Below, in pieces: positions 1-6,085 of a DNA stretch of 6,085 bases (the stretch's first letter is position 1; every line of letters begins with the position of its first letter). A program made the position numbers and the translations under genes. Under the pieces are notes generated by a model. It was given only the letters and a program-made list of their open reading frames with translations, ran no database searches and was not told where the DNA came from. This stretch comes from Treponema sp. (lineage in GTDB: Bacteria > Spirochaetota > Spirochaetia > Treponematales > Breznakiellaceae). Location of the stretch: the NCBI GenBank assembly GCA_031266695.1, contig JAISAK010000086.1, forward strand, positions 1 to 6,085. The letters are read 5' to 3'.

Positions 1-1936
1 AGCCGCCAAAGGCGTTGCCGCTGATACGGAAGTCGTCGCCCGGCGTGTTATCCATGCTCAGCTTATACGTCATAGACCCGCCGTAGCCGCCCATGGAATC
101 GCCCCAGTTGGGTTCGACGAACTGTCCGGGGGCGACGCCGTCATTAAAATACCCAGAGTCCGGTCCAAGGTCCGGACTGGTTGTTGACCCGTTTACACAT
201 TCCACGGTGGTAGAGGCCGAAACGCTTTGCCCGCCGAAGGAGGCGGTAACGGTAACGTTGTAGTTCCCGGTTGAAACGCCGGGCTTAAAGGTAAGGTATT
301 CGCCTTTGGCGGTATAAGAGCTTGTGCCTGATACGGTCCAGTGGAACGCCGCCCCGGCGGGTACGCGCCATAGCACCGGCGCGATAACCAAGGTATTGCC
401 CTGGGTTACGGTGTAGCGGCCCCGCTGTGGGAACCCTTCGATCATGCCGCCGTAGGGGAAGATGAGCCGGGCTTCCGAAGAGGCGAGTATGGTAATATCA
501 AAAGAAGTTGATCCCTCAAGGGTAAGGGTATCTCTCGCGTACATCCCGCTTTTTTTGAACCGGACGGTAATGACGCCCGGGATTGAGGAATCAAAGCCCT
601 CTACCTCGTAGTCGGTAACTACCACATTCTTTGTCCCGTCCGAATAGTATCCGGTTACCGATATGGTGGACCGGTCAAATGTATCGCCCACCAGATAGGT
701 ACGCTTGTAACCCTTCTCCCCGTCATTCTTAAAATTCGCGTAAAGCACCGTCAGGCCGGGGATGTTCAGGGTAACGGCATAGGTGATGCTCTGTCTGCCG
801 CTTTCTTCCACGGTAATGACAAAGTTCAGGCTGCCGCCGGTTTCCGCTATCGCGGAGCTGTCCACGATAAGTATGTCTTTCGCGGAACCGGGAGATACAC
901 CGACCGGGGCGGCGGCGGCCTTGCTTACTATGGCCGCGTCATTGGCGCTTATGGCCAGGGTATGGCTTGATTTTTTCAGCGCGGCCAGGTACAGGGTTTG
1001 TACGCCGTTGGGCACGGCAAGGGTCCGGGTGCGCGCGGCGCCGCTTCCGCCGGCGCTTATCTTCAGGCCGGAGCTGTCCCCCGTTGCGGCCCTGATGGTT
1101 ATCAGGGCGGTAAGCTCTTTCGGCTGTTCTCCCTCTTCCCCCTGCTCTTCTTCTTCCCCTTCTTCTTCCTCCTCCTCCTCTTCCTGCTCTTCCCCGGTTA
1201 AAAATTCATCCGCCGGGGGTTCAAAAACCAGCGCCGCTTCCACGCCTTCCTGTATTTCCACGGTGTCGCGGAGGGCCGCGCTTTTGCCGTTTTCCCCCGC
1301 AAGCAGTATGTCCACCACGTTGAGGCCGGGGTCAAGTTCCAGGGACGCTTCGGTAATGGTTTCGGTAAGGGGCCGGACGCCCGCGCTAAAGCCGTTGGAG
1401 TTAAGCTCCTCAAAGATTTCGCCGTCCTCACCGTCCTCGCCGCCTTTTTCGATTTGTATCCGGCTCTCCGGGGCCGGTACCACGCCTTCCGGCACGGTAA
1501 CGGTGTAAATCAGGGCGCCCTTTCCCGGGGGCGGGGGGGCCTTGAACAGGGTTACGGTTTTTTCGCCGCTTTCGATACCCTCCCGCGTTACGGCAAGTTT
1601 TACGGTTCCCTCTTTTGACACCGAGTTCAAGGCCAGGGTCCGGGTTGTACCCGCGCCGGACAGGGCCCCCTTGTCCGCCGCGCCGGTTCCGGGGGTAAGG
1701 GTAATGTCCCCCGCGGCCAGTTCCTCAGGCGCGCGGCTAAAGGTAATGGTAATTGCCGTGGATGTGGCCGTTCCCGCCTCTCCGTTCACCTGGGCCGTCC
1801 AGGTAATATCGGCGGGCGGATCGCCGCCGGAGGAATCGTCCACCGGCATGGGGCAGCCCCCCAAAACCAGAAGCGCCATTACAAAACCAAAACCGCCGCA
1901 TACGGCGCCGCACAAAGCCCTTGCCAAATTTTTCAT
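1..1936 (-). CDS. Large surface lipoprotein with Ig-like beta-sandwich modules, C-terminus cut by window edge
   Basis: The frame is open for 645 codons from the ATG at 1936 to the left edge. A stretch GGGGGAAGG lies just upstream as Shine-Dalgarno. The N-terminus is a lipoprotein signal: basic start MKNLARAL, hydrophobic core, and LVLGGC with the lipidated Cys at residue 28, followed by a Pro/Asp/Ser/Gly-rich tether. Modules read in order: a beta domain at about 43-130 (ITWTAQVNG onward, ending KTVTLF) like those repeated in spirochaete and Bacteroidetes surface proteins; a second domain at about 144-245; a Glu-rich linker at about 248-273; a cadherin-like beta-sandwich region ending near YAVTLNIPG; a group-3-like bacterial Ig domain at about 400-470 (YLVGDTFD, then YYSDGTKNV); a PKD-like domain at about 480-580; and the start of a Gly-rich module (GGYGGSMTYKLS) at about 595-645. 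The protein is probably exported and membrane-tethered, with adhesive or binding modules. No catalytic residues were recognised. Its start lies 15 nt after the stop of the 1952-2371 gene, so the two are probably cotranscribed and coupled. Confidence 0.85.
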   Translation of the reverse strand, partial: MKNLARALCGAVCGGFGFVMALLVLGGCPMPVDDSSGGDPPADITWTAQVNGEAGTATSTAITITFSRAPEELAAGDITLTPGTGAADKGALSGAGTTRTLALNSVSKEGTVKLAVTREGIESGEKTVTLFKAPPPPGKGALIYTVTVPEGVVPAPESRIQIEKGGEDGEDGEIFEELNSNGFSAGVRPLTETITEASLELDPGLNVVDILLAGENGKSAALRDTVEIQEGVEAALVFEPPADEFLTGEEQEEEEEEEEGEEEEQGEEGEQPKELTALITIRAATGDSSGLKISAGGSGAARTRTLAVPNGVQTLYLAALKKSSHTLAISANDAAIVSKAAAAPVGVSPGSAKDILIVDSSAIAETGGSLNFVITVEESGRQSITYAVTLNIPGLTVLYANFKNDGEKGYKRTYLVGDTFDRSTISVTGYYSDGTKNVVVTDYEVEGFDSSIPGVITVRFKKSGMYARDTLTLEGSTSFDITILASSEARLIFPYGGMIEGFPQRGRYTVTQGNTLVIAPVLWRVPAGAAFHWTVSGTSSYTAKGEYLTFKPGVSTGNYNVTVTASFGGQSVSASTTVECVNGSTTSPDLGPDSGYFNDGVAPGQFVEPNWGDSMGGYGGSMTYKLSMDNTPGDDFRISGNAFGG

Positions 1937-1951
1937 TTTCCTTCCCCCGTC

Positions 1952-2371
1952 TCATTTCAGCGCGAAGACAATGCCCCCGCTAAGGAGCGCCGCCGCCGGC
2001 ACCGCTATCAGCGTAAAGGTTCTCCAGAACCGCGAGCTTCTTTCGTATCTCGCCGATAAGGCCGACTGCTTCCTGTAGGTTTCGGACATTTCGGCCAACC
2101 GTTCCTGTAAGTCCCTCAACAAGTTCTCCCGCTCGGTTATTATGCTCTCGTAGTTCCCGATTAATATCCCGCTCTCGATCAAGTTCTTCCGCAAGTCGTC
2201 CAATTGTTTCTGCTGCTCCCCGGAGTTCTCCAGCGTATCTTGAATCAAGCTCTCCAGTGCCGAGAGATCCTTGTCGAGAGAAGAAAAGTCCTGCGAGGAG
2301 GCAGCCCGCGGCAAAAGCAAGGACAAGGTACAGCACATAACGGCGGCGCAAAAGGGCGGGGATAATTTCAT
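1952..2371 (-). CDS. Small exported coiled-coil protein with C-terminal membrane segment (139 aa), overlapping a second frame
   Basis: No family is recognised. The protein starts at an ATG and has a signal peptide (MKLSPPFCAAVMCC, then a Leu-rich core and AASSQ as a possible signal peptidase I site near residues 24-27). A charged coiled-coil region follows at about 28-112 (SALESLIQDTLENS, DDLRKNLIES, ENLLRDLQERLAEMS). A hydrophobic C-terminal segment at about 116-138 (FWRTFTLIAVPAAALLSGG) looks like a membrane anchor. By hand count, G+C is about 42 percent at codon position 2 and about 75 percent at position 3, as expected for a real gene in this window. The stop is 15 nt before the large lipoprotein's ATG, which supports an operon. 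The weak point is the start: GGAGGAG at 2388-2382 is 10 nt away, a little far. The competing frame 1980-2375 covers almost the same DNA. I favour this frame as the main product, but both may be made. Confidence 0.65.
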   Translation of the reverse strand: MKLSPPFCAAVMCCTLSLLLPRAASSQDFSSLDKDLSALESLIQDTLENSGEQQKQLDDLRKNLIESGILIGNYESIITERENLLRDLQERLAEMSETYRKQSALSARYERSSRFWRTFTLIAVPAAALLSGGIVFALK

Positions 2372-2375
2372 GCAA
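1980..2375 (-). CDS. Alternative or second product of the same locus: N-terminally anchored coiled-coil protein (131 aa, TTG start)
   Basis: This frame overlaps the 139-aa gene for all but four bases of its length; the 139-aa frame is +1 relative to it. It begins with TTG only 6 nt after GGAGGAG, a better spacing than the ATG of the other frame. The TTG start proposed for rnhA in this window is a precedent. The predicted protein has a classic signal anchor: three arginines (RRR) followed by a hydrophobic run YVLYLVLAFAAGCLLAGLFF at about 14-33. A long amphipathic helix follows (ETIGRLAEELDRERDINREL, then NVRNLQEAVGLIGEIRKKL), ending in a Gly/Ala tail. The layout resembles a phage inner-membrane spanin (Rz type), where an outer-membrane partner is encoded in the +1 frame, but no lipobox partner is clear here. 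Against it: third-position G+C is only about 42 percent. It may be a chance open frame. Confidence 0.4.
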   Translation of the reverse strand: MHEIIPALLRRRYVLYLVLAFAAGCLLAGLFFSRQGSLGTGELDSRYAGELRGAAETIGRLAEELDRERDINRELREHNNRAGELVEGLTGTVGRNVRNLQEAVGLIGEIRKKLAVLENLYADSGAGGGAP

Positions 2376-2381
2376 AGAATA

Positions 2382-2388
2382 CTCCTCC
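2382..2388 (-). promoter_or_regulatory. Shine-Dalgarno shared by the two overlapping small frames
   Basis: GGAGGAG on the minus strand is the only strong ribosome binding site before this locus. It stands 6 nt from the TTG at 2375 and 10 nt from the ATG at 2371, so initiation in either frame is physically plausible. This site is what makes the start choice ambiguous. Confidence 0.7.
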
Positions 2389-2428
2389 GGTGCCAGACAC
2401 CCCGAAAATAATTAACCGCGAAGGCGAG

Positions 2429-2445
2429 TCGAACCGAAGGTTCGA
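2429..2445. repeat. Small perfect inverted repeat
   Basis: TCGAACC at 2429-2435 and GGTTCGA at 2439-2445 form a perfect 7-bp stem around a GAA loop. It lies about 54 nt upstream of the TTG at 2375. The GGTTCGA string recalls a tRNA T-arm, but no tRNA fits around it. Confidence 0.6.
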
Positions 2446-2473
2446 AGTCGAAAAAGGAAAAGAGGGGAAATCT

Positions 2474-2511
2474 GAGCTTGTTCCAAAACTCGGTTAGTTT
2501 TGGACAAGCTC
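2474..2511. repeat. Long inverted repeat with AACCG loop segment on the minus strand
   Basis: The left arm at 2474-2490 (GAGCTTGTTCCAAAACT) and the right arm at 2496-2511 pair over 16 bp with a single bulged T, around the 5-nt loop CGGTT. Read on the minus strand the core is CAAAACTAACCGAGTTTTG. It recurs with one mismatch on the plus strand at 5254-5272. No poly-U tail follows on either strand, so it does not look like a simple terminator. It resembles a REP-like dispersed element or a conserved leader structure. Confidence 0.75.
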
Positions 2512-2514
2512 TTC

Positions 2515-2542
2515 GAAAAACCGGTCAAAAGCCCGGTTTTTC
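2515..2542. repeat. Perfect 10-bp inverted repeat
   Basis: GAAAAACCGG at 2515-2524 and CCGGTTTTTC at 2533-2542 are perfect inverses around an 8-nt loop. The arm ends in a short T run on both strands, so it could act as a weak bidirectional terminator. It sits between two related AAAACT/AGTTTT hairpins. Confidence 0.65.
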
Positions 2543-2555
2543 TGTTAAATCTAAG

Positions 2556-2592
2556 GAAGCTGTTCCAAAAACTGAAGTTTTGGAACAGTTTC
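2556..2592. repeat. 15-bp inverted repeat related to the 2474-2511 hairpin
   Basis: The arms at 2556-2570 and 2578-2592 pair over 15 bp with one G:U, around a 7-nt loop. The core TTCCAAAAACT and AGTTTTGGAA closely match the arms of the hairpin at 2474-2511, so the two look like copies of one element flanking the 2515-2542 hairpin. The right arm runs into the 10-bp palindrome TCATATATGA at 2591-2600. Confidence 0.7.
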
Positions 2593-2656
2593 ATATATGA
2601 AAAACACACTTATTGGGTTTGAACGCTGCGGGCAAACACGGGCGGGGCGGCGGCGC

Positions 2657-2689
2657 TAAACAAAGGGGCTGCCTTTTCAGGCAGCCCCC
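2657..2689 (-). terminator. Rho-independent terminator of groEL
   Basis: On the minus strand, GGGGCTGCC at 2688-2680 pairs perfectly with GGCAGCCCC at 2673-2665 around a 6-nt loop (TGAAAA). The 9-bp GC-rich stem is followed by TTTGTTTA. It lies 65 nt past the groEL stop. Its position and tail direction assign it to groEL and separate groEL from the envelope genes further along the strand. Confidence 0.85.
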
Positions 2690-2700
2690 GGATACTTTGG

Positions 2701-2741
2701 TTTGACCGGACAGCCGCGCGGCGCGCAAACTGCCGGACAAA
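2701..2741 (-). repeat. Imperfect inverted repeat in the groEL 3' untranslated region
   Basis: TTTGACCGGACAG at 2701-2713 and CTGCCGGACAAA at 2730-2741 are near-inverses, enclosing a GC-rich spacer with the palindrome CCGCGCGG. In the mRNA this gives a stem between the groEL stop and the terminator, possibly a stabilising 3' structure. Confidence 0.5.
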
Positions 2742-2753
2742 CCCGGACGAGGA

Positions 2754-5288
<2,535 letters not shown>

Positions 5289-5346
5289 ACTGTTCAACAC
5301 CAATTGCGTAAGACATTGTTGAAACCTTGTAAAACAGGAGGAGCCA

Positions 5347-6085
5347 ATGAAGAAAAAGTATGTTTTTGTCTTCTTTATAGTTGTATTATCGGCTTTTATT
5401 ACTCTTGCGTGTAAATCTACCCAAAGTCAGGAAGAAATCCCGCCGGAGGTCGAAAAACCGGTTGTAACGCCGGCAAGTCCGGGCGGCCCCAGTCAGGCTG
5501 CTTTGGACGCTCTGAACGGAGCCAAAGCGCGGGCAGATGAAGCAAGAAAGCGGGCTTCCGACTTTGAAAGCTCTTCTTACTTCCCCAGCGACTGGCAGGC
5601 GGCGGAATCAGACTATACCGATGCGGAGAATCTTCCGCGGGGCAGCGAGGCTGAAATTCGGCAGGCCGAAGCGGCGTATAATGGCGTCGCGGATACCTAT
5701 GATGATATCTTCAACAAAACCATTCCTCTTTATGCCCAGGCCAGGGAAGATGAAATAATGGCCGCCCGCGGCGAGCTAATCGCGACGGGGCTTACCGAAT
5801 CTTTTCCCGAATACCTCAACGAGGTGGATCAGGCAGCCCTCGCCGCCCTGGATCAGTATGAAGAAAAGGACTATTACAAGGCCAGGGATACGGCCGCCAA
5901 AGCGCTGGTACAGTATCAAACCCTCAAAGCCGGCGCCGACGCCTATATGGTACGGGAAGAAATGGTCAATCGCGAATTTATCCACTATGATCATGAAAAT
6001 TTTGACAAGGCCGACACAGTTGGACAGGCTGCAATAGATAATTACGGTTCGGATAATTTTGAGTCTGCCCGGGATGAAGCGGATG
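5347..6085 (+). CDS. Alanine-rich helical lipoprotein, C-terminus cut by window edge
   Basis: The frame is open from the ATG at 5347 to the right edge, 246 codons. AGGAGGAG ends 3 nt before the start (5 nt after the AGGAGG core). The signal MKKKYVFVFF plus a hydrophobic core ends in TLAC with the lipidated Cys at residue 22, followed by a Gln/Glu/Pro-rich tether to about residue 50. The rest is predicted helical and rich in Ala, Glu, Asp and Tyr. It has a loose repeat of aromatic-x-x-Ala type: DWQAAESDY at about 82-90, DYYKARDTAAKAL at about 175-187, NFDKADTVGQAA at about 218-229, NFESARDEA at 237-245. This recalls Ala-rich repeat lipoproteins that I associate with treponemes, possibly TPR-like protein-interaction helices; no exact family or gene name can be given. 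It should be anchored in a membrane facing the periplasm or the surface. It has its own promoter and a structured leader. Confidence 0.85.
   Translation, partial: MKKKYVFVFFIVVLSAFITLACKSTQSQEEIPPEVEKPVVTPASPGGPSQAALDALNGAKARADEARKRASDFESSSYFPSDWQAAESDYTDAENLPRGSEAEIRQAEAAYNGVADTYDDIFNKTIPLYAQAREDEIMAARGELIATGLTESFPEYLNEVDQAALAALDQYEEKDYYKARDTAAKALVQYQTLKAGADAYMVREEMVNREFIHYDHENFDKADTVGQAAIDNYGSDNFESARDEAD

Larger units (their letters stand above)
2376..2753. other. Non-coding block between groEL and the small coiled-coil locus
   Basis: I find no credible gene in this stretch of 378 bases. It holds, from right to left, an inverted repeat in the groEL 3' end (2701-2741), the groEL terminator (2657-2689), and four hairpin-forming inverted repeats packed into 2429-2592. 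The promoter of the minus-strand envelope operon should lie here, because the groEL terminator would block read-through. The best match I see is TTCAAA at 2623-2618 with TATATG at 2598-2593, spacing 19, which is weak. If used, the hairpins would form a leader of about 210 nt. Confidence 0.7.

Noticed and set aside
783..1508. Long Ser/Pro-rich open frame on the plus strand
   Set aside because: It is the antisense shadow of the surface lipoprotein. The Ser run is the complement of the Glu-rich tract and no ribosome binding site was seen.
1952..2375. Programmed frameshift joining the two small frames into one protein
   Set aside because: The frames start and end at nearly the same places, so a frameshift product would add nothing at either end. 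No slippery heptamer with a following stem stood out.
2429..2445. GGTTCGA resembling a tRNA T-arm
   Set aside because: The flanks form no T-stem or acceptor stem of correct geometry and no anticodon arm is found. The palindrome alone explains the motif.
2412..2609. Open frame of 65 codons on the minus strand between groEL and the small coiled-coil locus
   Set aside because: It starts with GTG without a Shine-Dalgarno and is built from the arms of the inverted repeats, whose repetition explains its Phe/Leu/Ser-rich composition.

Overview
The window reads as a chromosomal piece of a spirochaete, most likely a Treponema of moderately high G+C such as those of insect guts. The reasons are two lipoproteins with relaxed spirochaete-style lipoboxes, an alanine-rich helical lipoprotein of a kind I associate with treponemes, a groEL that stands alone without groES (as I recall is the case in T. 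pallidum), and beta-sandwich surface modules. The genus is an inference from style, not from a marker gene.

Layout. From 1 to 2375 everything reads on the minus strand: a large surface lipoprotein (start at 1936, running off the left edge), preceded 15 nt upstream by a small membrane-associated coiled-coil gene. That small gene is the most interesting spot in the window. Two almost coextensive reading frames, 1952-2371 and 1980-2375, share one Shine-Dalgarno, and both read like plausible membrane and coiled-coil proteins. From 2376 to 2753 is a non-coding block with four hairpin-forming inverted repeats and, at 2657-2689, the rho-independent terminator of groEL. From 2754 to 4397, minus strand, is a complete groEL. 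From 4398 to 4715 is a divergent intergenic region with a long interrupted inverted repeat close upstream of groEL and no CIRCE element. From 4716 to 5180, plus strand, is a complete rnhA. From 5181 to 5346 is a promoter and a structured leader. From 5347 to the right edge, plus strand, is a second lipoprotein, cut by the window.

How they fit together. GroEL (folding) and RNase HI (RNA:DNA hybrid removal) are cytoplasmic housekeeping proteins transcribed divergently. The genes on both flanks are envelope proteins. A 19-bp hairpin core with an AACCG loop segment occurs once upstream of each envelope unit, in the same orientation relative to the downstream gene and with one mismatch between copies. 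No CRISPR, rRNA, tRNA or transposase gene was seen. The points most worth a second look are the dual-frame small gene, the shared leader hairpin with its competing alternative fold, and the groEL upstream palindrome.
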